A model generated the notes under the pieces. The model made no database searches. It was not told the origin of the DNA and worked only from the letters and a program-made list of their open reading frames with translations. Shown one piece after another: positions 1 to 18,859 of a stretch of DNA of 64,000 nucleotides; position 1 is the first letter of the stretch, and each line of letters starts with the position of its first letter. Source of the DNA: Chrysomallon squamiferum (lineage: Eukaryota > Mollusca > Gastropoda > Neomphalida > Peltospiridae). The stretch lies in contig CM022673.1 of the NCBI GenBank assembly GCA_012295275.1, positions 27,483,261 to 27,547,260 on the forward strand. Direction: 5' to 3'. The translations under genes and the position numbers were made by a program.

Positions 1-2513
1 TCAAATGATTCCACAAGCATTTGTGGAGGTATCGCACATCATCTAAAAAAGACTTTGTAGACATTTTGGAAATGTTTTTGTCACTCAACAACAAGCACAA
101 ACATTCTCAATGCATAAGATGTGCTCTTAGATCGAAATCCCTTGAAAATTTTGATAAGCGGCATGTGATTTGTGTCTGATATGACTAGATATACCATAGA
201 CAATCAAATTAGGCCATCTATGCTGAAACCACATACCACTGCTCCAGAAGAAGCAAGGATGTGGTTTGGTGTGGTTGTGTTGTCATCAGGATGTGGTTGT
301 TAAAATAATGGATGTAGCTCTGTGAATGTGTTGTTACTTTGTAAGGATAACAACATTCATTTTATGTATGGTGTAGGAGATTATCACAGCAAGGGAGACA
401 CTTTTGATAGCAAGACTGTTTGTCCTTGTAAGTTCACTCACTTCACTGAATATCTCTTTGATGCTTGTTAGCCTTATAGCAGTTAATAGAAACAATGTAA
501 GTGTCGTCTTGAATGCAAACAGTTGGTATACAATTTATTCAGTTCCAGAGATGATTTTATAAAAATAATTATATTTTATTTCATTTTATTTTTTTATTAT
601 CTGCTATGTCAGAATGTTAATACTGGATTATTCTGTGGGATGTTAGATTATTCATTTTTTAATAGTAAAACTAAACGAATTAATTACGATATCAAGAGAG
701 AAAAAAAGATAATAAAAAAATTGAGTTTGTAGCTTATGGGAAATCACAGTTACCTGAAGTTATATATGTGATGGCACAATTACTTCTGTGATCAGTTAAT
801 TACTACTATTTTAAAAGTCCTTATATTAGTCTTAAAAAAAAAAAAAGAAATAATAAAAAATTTAGTATATAAGTAATTGATCTATTGTAATGTGTTTTGG
901 GGTCTGGCTAATGCAGGACCATCATTCACTTTGTTTCTGTAATACTTAAAAATCCCAGAGTCTGAAATGTTGAACACTTTAGTGGAAAGCCACTTTCCTA
1001 TGCAAACAGTCAGAAAAAAAAAAAAAAAAAAAAAGAATAATAAAAAAATGACTATGATTACTGTGACATAATTTATGTACAGCTTGTATATAATAAATGT
1101 CTGTTTTCAACTGTTTTTTAAAATATTTTTGTATTGTGTTTGTAATTTTTTATTATTATTTTTTTTTGGAATGCATATATTTCTGTTAAATATTATGTTA
1201 TTTTTCAGTAGAAGTAAAATGCTTAATGTTTTGTGGAAGGACAGTAATTTGAATGATGATTTTTAATAAACTTGCCTATTTTCTTATTCTTAATTTGCAG
1301 ATTTCTAAACAATAATGACTTAATTATTTTTAATATTATAATTTTTTTGAAAAATTAATTTATAAATGTCTAGAATATATTTTGACATAAGTTTCAGTGC
1401 ATAGTTCCCAAACCTTTTTTGATTTTCTTTCTTTTTTTGCTTGTAAGTGCAATAAATTAAAATGTATATCAAAACACAAAGATAGTTCAGATTTATATCT
1501 GTTCATAGCAAACACAAAAAGTCCTACAAATATGTTTTCTGTAAATACCTCATATTCTTTTTTTCGTATGATTATAAAGTGTATTTACCAGCTTGTTAAT
1601 TTAAGGCTTATATCAATAATAATAATAATAATAATAGAAATCATTGATAAATTTTGTGTAGTCTTTATGTATGTCTATGATGTTCAGAAGATGCATTGTT
1701 GTTTTTGAAATGTTCACTGTGGAATTGAGGCATTCTGAATCATATTTAATCTCCAGTTGTTTTATTTTTCATTTTGCATCATCATCGCATTGGCATGCGC
1801 TCATTTGAAAGACCTTTAGAAAAAATTTATTTAGAAAATAGTTTTTGGTGTAGTATGAAAATTAAATTTTTACTGTTTTGTCAGTCATAATTTTAAAATA
1901 ATCATTATAAATTAAAAAAAAAAAAAAAAAAAAAATTGTTTTAATTAAAAATAAATATTGATTTGATTTATATGAGATCATGTTCTATGGATTAAAATTA
2001 TCAACAGAAAATAATTTAATAATTTGCTTACGTTAACTGAAAAACAGCATATTGTAAATATCTACCTGTGTTTTCCAAGCATGGTTTTATTTTAGTTTGA
2101 AAACGAAAACAGAAAATTAAAAAGTTAAAAAATAAAAGTTAAACAGAAGTGAGAATTAAAAACTCAATTAACAGTCAGTGTGGTGATGTCAGTGTCATAA
2201 CTAAAATTACCCACTGACACATGTTAGTAAATAATTAAAAGAGAAATATTTCACACATTGTAACTAATCAAATACAGGACCAGTTTTTAACACAACAAAG
2301 AACATTTTGGGAACATTATTTCCAAAATATCAGTGTACTGGACAGTATCAGCGTATACTCCTTAGCCGGTAATTACGTATTTTTGTAGGTTTTTATTATT
2401 TAGGATGTAGTCATTTGCATGTTAATAACACCGGTATCAATAATAGAAAAGATTTTCTAGTTTAAATTAAATTTTCAGATCAGTGGACTGCAGTTTTCGT
2501 TTTTTTTTTTTGC

Positions 2514-2544
<31 letters not shown>

Positions 2545-3858
2545 TGCACTCACTCTCGTTTCTTTTTTGTTTTTTTGTTGCTACTGGCAGGAATTACAGA
2601 AAGAAATGAAATTTTGTATTTAAAAATTAATGAGAACGTGGTTCATTTATTTCTTATTAAATAATTTCACAGTGCTGTATTGCATTAAGGAAAAAAAAAT
2701 ATTTGACAACCTTTTTTTTGTTTTTTTCAATTTTCTATTACATTACAACTAGTAACTATAACTCATTTGTAAAATAATTTCAATTTTTTTTATCTGTATC
2801 CTTTACGAGGGAGTAATAATCTTTTTAAAAAATTGGTTTAGAAAATTAAATAATGAGATGAAGGCTCTGCTGTCATAATGTAATGTAAACTATTTGATGT
2901 ATTTTGTTTAATTAATGGAAGGCTTGCGCCATGGCGACTGTGTTGTATAAACAGATGATTTATCATTGTTTTGTACATTCAGTTTTTAATGAACTGGTAT
3001 GTGTACAAGATTATTTAAGTATTGTGTTTATAAATGTACTGCCTTTTTTGTCAGAAACCCACTGTATTTCATTAAATAATTGCATTTTTTTTTTTTTTCA
3101 GAATTGTTCTTGTCTTATTTGTCTTGCTTAATAGTCGTTTTATAATTTTGATACTGCAGTATAGACTGTTAATTTATTTATTGTATTTATCAGATTTTAG
3201 ATAATTAATTAGTTAGAAAATATTATGTGAAAATCGCAAAGTTGGATGATTTGAATGATAAACGCTAACAAACGGTATTTTCATTTAACTTTTATGAAAC
3301 AAATGCATCAGAATATTAACTCTTCTCCATCTTTACCCAAACGCTGGATTCGTCTCTGACCTGAAAGATTAAAAAATAAAATAAAATAAAATAAATAAAT
3401 AAATACAAGTACGAGTAAAATCATTACGTTAACTCTGAAACTTTAATTGTAAGAGATGATATAATCATTATCACCAGAAATAAAAAAAGAAAAAGAAAAA
3501 AAAAAGTTGAAAACAAATTAAAGAAATTAAAGAAATATATATATGATACTAAATATATATATATATATAAACAAATAATAAAACAGAATGGACGTTTGGT
3601 GCTTGCTCCCTTTATCCAGCTGTTGCCGCAAGAGGTTTAGAGATGCTTGTTAACATTTTCTAACTGTGGCAAGGCACGTACAGAAACCGCTTTGCTGCTA
3701 ATCAATACGAGTTTTTAGCCAGTATAAAAAGTTATTAAAAAAAAAAAAAAAAAAAATGGATTAAAACTATTAATACGAGATTTTTAGATATTGTTACCCA
3801 CCAACCTTACCAACCAACCACCACCACCACCAACACAACAACAACAACGTTAACGTAA
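1..3858. other. intergenic, T-rich; no gene assembled
   Basis: I see no exon set here. The plus strand from about 500 to 3130 is strongly T-rich, with several TGTAAATA/TGTACA-type motifs and an AATAAA near 1265. That would fit a long 3' untranslated region of a plus-strand gene ending left of the window, but nothing proves it. A short frame ending in a stop within the first 50 bases could be the tail of such a gene. Other content is poly-A or poly-T runs (near 1014-1034, 1915-1935, 2520-2545) and a short (TA)n at 3537-3570. The end towards 3858 is downstream of the minus-strand lectin gene. Confidence 0.4.
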
Positions 3859-6358
<2,500 letters not shown>

Positions 6359-6430
6359 TTTTAGAATGCGATTTTAAACATTTACGTTTATTTTCGAGAC
6401 AAGGAGTTGAGACAAAAGGTGAAGCTGATA

Positions 6431-6440
6431 AGATATAAAG
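6431..6440 (-). promoter_or_regulatory. TATA-like box of the lectin gene
   Basis: On the minus strand a TTTATATC sequence lies about 75 bases upstream of the lectin ATG, giving an expected transcription start near 6408 and a 5' untranslated leader of about 50 bases. Position and sequence fit a TATA box; no other element was assigned. Confidence 0.4.
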
Positions 6441-6679
6441 CTATCTGACAAAGATATTAAAATTATTATTTCTTTTTCAGGTATGACCTATTATTTTAAA
6501 GCTAATACAAAAAAAAAAAAAAATAAAATAAAATAAATAAAATAAAAAATCAAGCCTCTCTGAAGACAGAAAAATATGGTTTATAACCATAACAAGATTT
6601 GGAGTATTTTTTTAAACTTAATGTCAGTTTTGAAACAGCACACATCTTCCTTGTTTTCGTTGTAAGCAGATAACCTTAA

Positions 6680-6734
<55 letters not shown>

Positions 6735-7477
6735 TAGTGATCATCAGATGTATGGGAGACAACCCACTATCGTATTACATAAAGAGATTAAAATCTATAA
6801 TCTGCAATATGCAAATCAACGTATTCGATGACACACACACACATACACATTTTTCATATGATATATATATATATGATTATTACCGTCGGTTTCAGTTACA
6901 AAAACCAGTGGTTGTTCTAATGGTGTATTAGCTTTTTAAACGATAATTCCCTTGTCATCCATCAACTCATCGTCAAATAGTTTATTTCCGCTATTACAGA
7001 TTTACTGAAGCGAATGGAATTAACGACGTTGTTTGAACTAAGTAAGTGGGATAGCACGCGATTCTGTGATCAACGGTGGATTTGTTATGAAACTAACGAA
7101 GTTTAAGCTTCAGGGTCCCTAAACCCAGGGTGCACCCTGAAGCAACTTTAGTCCATGTTGTTTCAAAATTTTAATCGAAATCTGAGAAAAAAGAATTGTT
7201 TGGTTATCTCTCTTGGAACAAACCATCGAAGAAGATAACAGCGGTTACCCAAACATCTTGCAAACGGGTCCCCTTAAAATACAGGTCCATTACTCCTTGT
7301 GATTATACTTATTTGAATATATAGGTGTATGTCTATGTAGATGTGTGTTTATGCAAATATATGTCCTTGCATACATGTATATTTGTCCCTCTCAGTATGT
7401 ATGTGTACATATCTATGTCTGTCTGTCTGCAAGTATTCGGGCATAAATGTGTGTATGTATTTACGTATGTATCTAAA

Positions 7478-7515
<38 letters not shown>

Positions 7516-8280
7516 GGGTAGATTAATAGATAAATGAAGAAAAATGGTAAATATATATATATATATGCCTATTATTATTTAAAGATAAATAAGTAACAGA
7601 TGATAGTTACAGAGAGAAAAAGCGAAAGAAAAAGAAAAAGATACTAACAAAAACACTACACAGCTGTTGTAATTTTGTAAAAGGTTAGCCTGTAACATCT
7701 GTTGAAAAAAAACCTGATAAGAAATTGTTGATAAGATTAGAGACCATCGTAAGAAAACAAGCTGAAAAGTACACGCACAGAACTAATGAACTCAAGGTAT
7801 TTTTTAAATTATCTGTCTTTTTCTCTTGATTTGTCTTTGAAAATCTTCTTTTACATTTATTGAAACCAGGTAAAAAAAAAAGTTTTATCATTAAAGTCCT
7901 AGAAATAAATAAATGTGTCATTAAAATTTGTACAATAGTGTTTGTGTGTTTAAAAAAATAAAAAATAAAATAAAATAAAAAGTTTCATTATTATAATTTC
8001 TGTTAGCGAAAATTATGAATACAATTGCTCTACAATTGTCATTGAGATGTGCAAATAACAAAAACTACTTTTAATAAATGATACGAGTTGCTTCCCTTTA
8101 TATACGGATTTCTGTAGTTTTATAATATTATAATTATACTAAAAATTTCAGTAATCATGACATTAAATTACGCTTGTGTATCTAATGTGTATTTTAATTT
8201 GAACTGAAAGGTCTAACAACAGGACTATTGCTATTTTATTAAAATATAATAAATGGAAATTAAATTAAATCATATTTCAG
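6441..8280. other. intergenic between lectin and PGRP copy 1
   Basis: The divergent promoter region of the lectin (minus) and the first PGRP (plus). It contains poly-A then (TA)n at 6681-6735, a (TA)n at 7480-7512, a strong hairpin at 7107-7143, and a TTTATATA box near 8097-8104. The PGRP ATG directly follows a TTTCAG, so an upstream non-coding exon may lie here; I could not place it. Confidence 0.5.
7107..7143. repeat. hairpin: 10-bp perfect inverted repeat
   Basis: Arms GCTTCAGGGT (7107-7116) and ACCCTGAAGC (7134-7143) are perfect reverse complements around a 17-base loop that itself holds CCCT and AGGG and can extend the pairing. It lies in the shared upstream region of lectin and PGRP. 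The function is unknown; it may be a transposon remnant. Confidence 0.6.
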
Positions 8281-10089
8281 ATGATCATTTTAGCGTTAAT
8301 TCTGAGTCTCGTGTCTTTGAGTTTTGAAGTTTGCAGTGCGGCTAACTGCGGCTGCGCCACTCAGCCGCTTCACGTGAGAACCGGAGCAGGACTGCACCAC
8401 GGACTGGAAGGAACAATGGCTATCGGAGAATGTGTCACAGTACACAGTGATCGCCACAGAGCGGACGGCTACGTCTGGGTTCACGTCGACTACCACGGAA
8501 AGGTTTGTGTGTATGGGTGTGTGTGTGTGTGTGTGTGCGTGCGTGCGTGTGCGCGAATGGGAGTGCGCGTTTTTGTTTGTTTTTTAAGCGTGTTTGCATC
8601 CATGTGTGTGTATATGTCTACCACGGAAAGGTCTGCTTCAGAATGAGATTTATCACTGCTAGCCTGACAACAGCAATAACAATTACAAAATAATTTTAAA
8701 ACGGTATTTTTATTAGTAATTTTAAATTTCTTTCATAGTGGTACTGTACACGAAAAAATATGTTATTATTACCGCCTGTTTTTGCTTCTGCTACTACTAC
8801 TACTACTACTACCACTACTTCTACTACTGCCACTACTACTACCACTATTGCTACCAGTACTACTTTTTCAACTACTGCTGCTACTACTATTACCATCAAC
8901 ACCTCCATCATCACCACGACTACTACAACTACTAGTATTACTACAATTACTGCTACTGCTCCTAGTACTTATATTTTGTATAATATATATTTTTTATTAT
9001 TCTGCAGTCTGGTTATGTCGCTCTCAACTGGCTCAGCATTCACCCTTGCGGTAATTCTGGTACGCAAATTTCTTTTCTTGAACCCGAGAATCGCTTAATG
9101 AAAATTCAGTTTTATAAATTACGGTTAACACTTACGAAAAAAAAAAAAAAAAAAAAAAACATACGTTGGATTAAAGAAAATATGTGACATCATCGCTCTG
9201 ATTAAACATCTGAGTCAAAATAACGTTAGAAAGAGTTACGATTAAACTATGTCGACTATTTAACCCGCGTTTTGTGGTAATGAATGAAAAATTACACTTC
9301 AGGTCCTTCCAGCAGTCAGATTCAGCTGTCGGGCTGTCCTGACATCGTGACACGCGCGGAGTGGGGGGCGAGACCTCCGGCGCATCGAGTAGGTCACATG
9401 CCTGGCCCCGCCAAATACGTCTTCATCCATCATGGCGAAACAAGGCCGTGCACCACGTCGCGCGCGTGCAAGGCAGAAGTACGACAGTATCAGAACTACC
9501 ATATGGACACTCACAGTACGTAATGATGCGAGGAGATGTGTGTTTTCTGTCTTTCGTTTTTGTGTGTTCTTTTCTGCTTTATTGCGATCGTTTTTCCTGT
9601 CTGTTTTGTCGTATTCTTTCTTTCCTTTTTTTCTCTTCATTTTCTTCTTCTTCCTCTCCTCTTTCTCTTTTCTCGTTTTTTTTTCTTCTTCGTTTTTATT
9701 ATATTTTTCTTTCTTACCAACGTCGTCGTTTTTGTCATCATTATCATCCTCATCATCATCTATATCATTATCTTCATTGTCGAGAGCAACATCATCATCA
9801 TTATCACAATCTTCCACTTTTTCTTCTGTTATCGCTAAAGAAGAGACAATAAATTTGAAACGTAATGTTCTGTGAAATTGAAACTTGAAGTTTTATCTCG
9901 TCTCTATTTGGTTCAGCGCTTAAGGGTTGTGTTTTTGATTATCTTTGAATTTGAGACTTCAGATAACAAAATGGAAACTAAAAAAAAAAAAAAAAAAAAA
10001 GAAATTCACAAAAGAAAGGAAAGAAATAAGGACTAATTAAATGAGATTTAAAGAAAAAAATAAAATAAAATAAAATAAAATAAAGAAAA

Positions 10090-10128
<39 letters not shown>

Positions 10129-10230
10129 TGAAGTTTGTAGTTAGAAGCAAAGAAAGAAACAACAGAACAATGTTTTTAACAACAATAACGAAATAATAAA
10201 TAAATAAAAATAAAAATAATAATAATAATA

Positions 10231-10270
<40 letters not shown>

Positions 10271-11002
10271 AAATAAATAAAAAAGTAAATAAATAAAAGA
10301 AAGGAAAAGAAAGAACCCAACCACAGTAATAACAACGACAACGACAACAACGATGACGAACAGAATGACAATAACTTAAAATGTCCACGACACCCCATCC
10401 ATTTACATCAGTGACGACACACAACATCCACAACAGATATCTGCAGTACAGCAAAACGTTATTACAGCGCTCCAAATATTTGTTGACGCGAAAGAATACA
10501 TCTTTTGACAACCGTTTCACCACATAAACAGAAAGACATCGCGTAACGGGGAATTCAGAACACCAAATAAAGATTTAAGTTGATCAACATTTTCCCTTAC
10601 AATAACAAAAAAAAAAAAAAAAAAAAAAAAAAAGAAAAGAAAAAAGAAAAATTCTTTAATAATCCATCTATCCAGGAAATAAAAAAAAATATACCGAAGA
10701 GTTCACACAGCTTCAGACGTCAATAACAATATGGATTCCTTACATTTTCAGAGTGGTCTGACATAGGATACAGTTTTGTTGTTGGAGAAGATGGACACGT
10801 GTACGAGGCCCGGGGGTGGGACACAATTGGAGCGCACACTCATGGCTACAATACTGTTGGTTTAGGTAAGACGTTGCGTTTACTTTGTAGGGACTATATT
10901 CAGACGCGGATGCGGATTTAGAGGAGTGGAGGTTGTTTAGACCACATCTCTGCCCACAACGTCAAGGCATTTAAAAAAAAAAAAAAAAAATGTATCTGTT
11001 TT

Positions 11003-11036
<34 letters not shown>

Positions 11037-11733
11037 TTTTGAAATGAAATGTCTGTTCTGAATTCATTATTCTTCACTTGTTGATACGAACGAACCTCTT
11101 GCACAAGTTTCTTAATCTGACTTTCGTATATTTCTTTACGCCGACATTAACAATGAATATAACCGTAAAATTATGATTAAATGTTTTGTAGGTAATTTTA
11201 AAAAATGATTAAAAGAAAACGACCAAAATAAAACAGCGATTGTCCATTTAAAAAAACAACAACATTTTTTTTAATTTTGTAAAAGGAATGAAGTTAAAAG
11301 TAACTAAGAAAAAATATGTAAATATATATATATATAAAATGAAAATAAATAAAATAAAGCAAGCCATTTTCCCTGTAGGATTACTCAGTTTATCCACACA
11401 TTTTTCACTACCTACGAATCTGAGGCATTCAAATGATGACTCAGTCTTTTAAAAACATTTTGCTCACTTCCCACTTTATTACGCTTTGAAAAAAAACGTA
11501 TACTGATCGCAAAATGTTTCGTTGCCTTCACAGGAATCTGCATCATAGGAAACTTTCAAGACAGAATTCCCAACAACGCAGCTCTTAACGCTGTCAAACA
11601 GCTGATAACGTGTGGGGTGCAGAACGGAAAGATCGAAAAGAATTACATCTTACGAGGACATCGTGATATGAACCCCACGTCGTGTCCAGGGAACGCTCTA
11701 GAAAATCTTATTCACACCTGGCCACATTTCTGA
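8281..11733 (+). CDS. peptidoglycan recognition protein, SH3b + PGRP/amidase_2, copy 1
   Basis: Coding exons are 8281-8502, 9008-9059, 9303-9515, 10752-10865 and 11534-11733, all GT-AG with matching phases (0,1,1,1), encoding 266 residues. Residues 1-20 are a signal peptide. About 26-90 form an SH3b domain ending in GYVALNWLS. About 103-266 form the PGRP/N-acetylmuramoyl-L-alanine amidase domain (RAEWGARPP, IHH, QNYHM, DIGYSF, GHRD, CPG). The zinc ligands H134, H243 and C251 and the catalytic Y169 are all present, so it should cut the lactyl-Ala bond of peptidoglycan. C141-C147 is the conserved PGRP disulfide. The two residues after RGW are DT, neither of the usual DAP-type nor Lys-type pairs, so ligand preference is open. 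Exon 2 has two in-frame donors (after 9050 or 9059); the second matches copy 2. ATG follows an AG, suggesting a separate 5' untranslated exon. Copy 2 lies 2.3 kb downstream on the same strand. Confidence 0.93.
8789..8956. repeat. (CTA/ACT)n trinucleotide array in PGRP copy 1 intron 1
   Basis: An imperfect CTA/ACT array with CTG and CCA variants ends about 50 bases before exon 2. The same position in copy 2 is occupied by an unrelated (GA)n tract. Poly-Thr, poly-Leu and poly-Val frames here are repeat artefacts. Confidence 0.9.
10083..10265. repeat. (TAA)n arrays in PGRP copy 1 intron 3
   Basis: Two TAA runs (about 10091-10125 and 10217-10265), separated by A-rich sequence, lie in the 1.2-kb intron 3. 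Long Leu/Phe/Tyr frames on the minus strand come from them. Confidence 0.9.
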
Positions 11734-11791
11734 GTGGACTGCGTGCGTGTACATTTGTACTGTCGTTATATTCCGTCAGTTTTGATTTTTT

Positions 11792-11797
11792 AATAAA
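11792..11797 (+). terminator. polyadenylation signal of PGRP copy 1
   Basis: A canonical AATAAA lies 59 bases after the stop codon, giving a short 3' untranslated region of roughly 80 bases. Confidence 0.6.
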
Positions 11798-12103
11798 TAC
11801 TATATTTAAATATGGAATGTTTATGTTCGTTACTGAGGGATAAATAATCAATGATTCATCATTTTTTGTTATTATTTTTTAAAATATATATTGTAAGCTT
11901 TAGTTTTCTTAACAGGTAAAAATTATAAACATTGTGTTTGTGTGTGTTATATATTTATAAATGAATATCAGTCTTTTATAGGTCAGATTTATATATATAT
12001 ATTGTACATGTACATGAACACACATCCACACAAACTCACACTCACTCCCGAACACACACACAGACGGTAGCTATATATTTATCCCGACAGCCCCATACTT
12101 AAA

Positions 12104-12154
<51 letters not shown>

Positions 12155-12262
12155 TCATTACACAATAACTGAAATAAATCCTTACACCAGGTATTTCATT
12201 TTGACCTAAATTATTTACTGAAATAACTTTTATTTATCTGTGCTTCCGCCTATTTTTATTTA

Positions 12263-12312
<50 letters not shown>

Positions 12313-13364
12313 ACACGCATACATACACGCATATACACAGAGGTACGCACACATACAGAGGCACATTCACATACAGACATACGTCAGTTTCAGTGTAACT
12401 ATGAGATAGAAAGTAATACAACAAAACGGGCTGGATTCTACATTGACAAAAAGCACAAATAACTGCCGTAATGTGACGACAGCAAATTTCATAATCTACT
12501 TAGGTAAGCTTAAATACTTAAACACTTAATTACTTTGAATATAAAATCAGGTTTTTGCCAACGTCATCATTATTTTTTTCTTTCTCCTGTATGTTTCAGA
12601 ACATCTACAAAGCAAAGCTTTTTTCCCTTCTCTTTTCTTTTCTTTCATTTTTTTTTATCGTAGACATTGAAATGTTACTTTTTTTTTTTGTTGCTTTTTT
12701 AAGAATAGAAAAGTAATAATTTAAAAAAAAAAGATAATAATAATTTTAAAAAAAAATTGATAAAAAAAATAATAAAAAATAAAAAATAAAAAATAAAAAT
12801 AAAATAAAATACTGTTCTTATTTCCAGTATAAAAGGTTCACGAAGCGTTTTGCTGTTTCGACTGCAGCACCTCAACCGGTGACCAGCTGCATGCTACGCT
12901 CCTCTAATCACTTCCTGCATGTCGTGTGCAAAAGAAAAAAAAAACCCTGTTATATTTTAAATTCAAATATTGAAATCCCAAATGAGCTTGTTTGAGGAAT
13001 GAATCACAGTTACGAAGGACAAGCATGACTGCAGGCAACTGAATACCTTTAGCTAAACCATTATTTTCGTTTTAGGACTTAATGGAGGATTATAAAAGGT
13101 TTCTGAAAATACTTCTTTTATTAAATGTTTCGCGGCAGCTGCTGTCATGAGTGGTGTACCAGTCTATCAGTTGAATATCAGAACCGAGTGATAAATGAAA
13201 CACAAATGAATGATTTGTAATATGCAAATTAATTGCTAATATAGGCCTGATGATCTATAATAATTACACAAAATAATGAACTTTAATATACAGGTTAATT
13301 ATCTTTAATACTCAAGTGAATGATCTATAAACACACTTCATTGTATATTTTTTACTGTTAATAA

Positions 13365-13436
<72 letters not shown>

Positions 13437-14035
13437 CTTTCTTTAAAGACGACATTTAGTAATGTAGAGAAATCGCTACCGGCATTATATAATATAGTCG
13501 ATAGATACGATAACTAATAAATTAAATACTAAAGCGGAATAGATAATATTTGTAAATGTGTCCTACAGTACTGGCACTCCTAAGTCACGAAGACAAGATA
13601 AAAAAAAACTTGACTTTTAGTCTTTAGGCTTGAACTACGAATTACTGGACACGAAGATAATAATCAGAGGTATGTATGTGTTAGAGAATTAATTTTTCTG
13701 ATCGATCATTATTAGAACTAACTACTACTATTTCTGCTACTAATGCTACAACCACTACTGCGACTAGTCCTGCTACTACCACTTCTGCTGCTATATGCTA
13801 CTTCTACTACGACTGCTACTACTACTAAATAAAAAATAAATATATAAAAATCATAAATCTACCTATACGAAATAAATTTAATGATCTACACTTCATAATC
13901 AAATTTAATGCATTATCTATAATTTATAAATAAAAATTTTTTTTTAAGAGGAACACGTATTTCAAAAAAATAATTTTAAAAAATATATAGCTAGCATGGT
14001 AATTAATACCTGAAGATAAATTTATGACATTTCAG
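11798..14035. other. intergenic between the two PGRP copies
   Basis: No coding exon is visible. The spacer holds (TAA)n at 12104-12154, (CA)n at 12264-12308, (TAAA)n then (TA)n at 13364-13437, and CTA-rich sequence at 13720-13825. A TATA box at 12828-12835 could start copy 2 transcription if copy 2 has a non-coding first exon. Confidence 0.5.
12828..12835 (+). promoter_or_regulatory. candidate TATA box upstream of PGRP copy 2
   Basis: A consensus TATAAAAG is followed about 30 bases later by a less AT-rich stretch that could be a leader exon. It is 1.2 kb upstream of the copy 2 ATG, which sits right after a splice acceptor. No clear donor was found, so the link to copy 2 is tentative. Confidence 0.3.
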
Positions 14036-17621
<3,586 letters not shown>

Positions 17622-17674
17622 ACAAGAAAGAGGGAAGGAAAGGTTTAGACGTTTTTGAGTGCTTTTCTGTGTGA

Positions 17675-17680
17675 ATTAAA
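17675..17680 (+). terminator. candidate polyadenylation signal of PGRP copy 2
   Basis: ATTAAA, a common variant signal, lies 54 bases after the stop codon, a similar spacing to copy 1. Confidence 0.45.
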
Positions 17681-17991
17681 AGTCCCTGCTTGATTTGTAC
17701 GGATTAATTAAGACGTTTTGTTATCTCGTTTTATTCCATTAGCGATCTCGGTAATGACACAGGTAAATTTTAAATGAATTTTGACCGGTACAAGTCCAGT
17801 TATTGCTGTCCATTATGATTTACACAGAAAGCTGATTAACTGTTTTTGTTTTGCTTGCGTCTCTGCGGACTTCTTAATAAGATAATAGAAATTAGATTAC
17901 AGATTTACTTTAAGAATCAGATGTCCACATAAAAAGTTATATTTGTTTTCGTTTTTCTTTTCTTTCTTTACTTTCTTTCTTTCTTTCTTTT

Positions 17992-18039
<48 letters not shown>

Positions 18040-18810
18040 TCCTCCCTTCTTTCTTTCTTGTTTTGAAAAAGAAAAAAAGTAGTGCAGTATATCTAAAAAA
18101 AAAAAGTGTCTACTTAGTGACGACTTACCAGTTTTCGTTACGTTTATGAATATTCTCGTTTTCGTTCAAGGTTAGAAAAATAATAAGAAATTCCGAAATA
18201 CTTTACTCGCTGTCATACTTCTAAATCACGATTCCTCCTGAAAGAACATAGAAAAAAAAAAAAAAAGGTTTTGAAACTTAGACTCAGCTCCAAAATGCCT
18301 GCCAGGAATTTGTAAAGTTTGGCATTGAAATGTTTTACTTCATTGATAGTTACTCAACAGAGAAGTAACAAGTTTTTTTTTGTTTTTTTTTGTTTTCTTT
18401 TTTTTTCTTTACCCTGTTCGCAACATGCTAATACTATGGAGCTGTGAAAAAAAAAAAAAAAAAAAAAAAAAAAAACGGGAAAAAAAAGAATAGAAAATTA
18501 AATTAAATAAAAAAAATCTGTTAATTTCATAGACATTTACTTTCGTCAAATCAAATCTCATGATTTATTACATTGTACTTTAAGTATGACTTCTGCCTTT
18601 CAAATAAATAACGTCAACTATATGCTATAAAAATAAATAAATGAAATAGCAGCGATGATAAATAGCGGTCCCCCCAAAAAAAACTATTCTAAATGTTCTA
18701 GATATTTGGAAACTTAAATGGCGTTACTCTAGCAAAAAAAAAAAAAAAAAAAAAAATAATAAGAAGAAAAAAAGAATTAATAAATAAATAAAATAAAAGT
18801 TTTTATTAAA

Positions 18811-18859
<49 letters not shown>

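Noticed and set aside
8760-9098. Poly-Thr plus-strand frame of 112 codons
   Set aside because: Arises from the CTA triplet array in PGRP intron 1.
9299-9817. 172-codon acidic/lysine-rich minus-strand frame
   Set aside because: Antisense of PGRP exon 3 plus a CT-rich intron; no initiation or splice context.
14024-14035. ATG four codons upstream of the chosen PGRP copy 2 start
   Set aside because: It overlaps the TTTCAG acceptor-like sequence, is absent from copy 1, and would precede the signal peptide.
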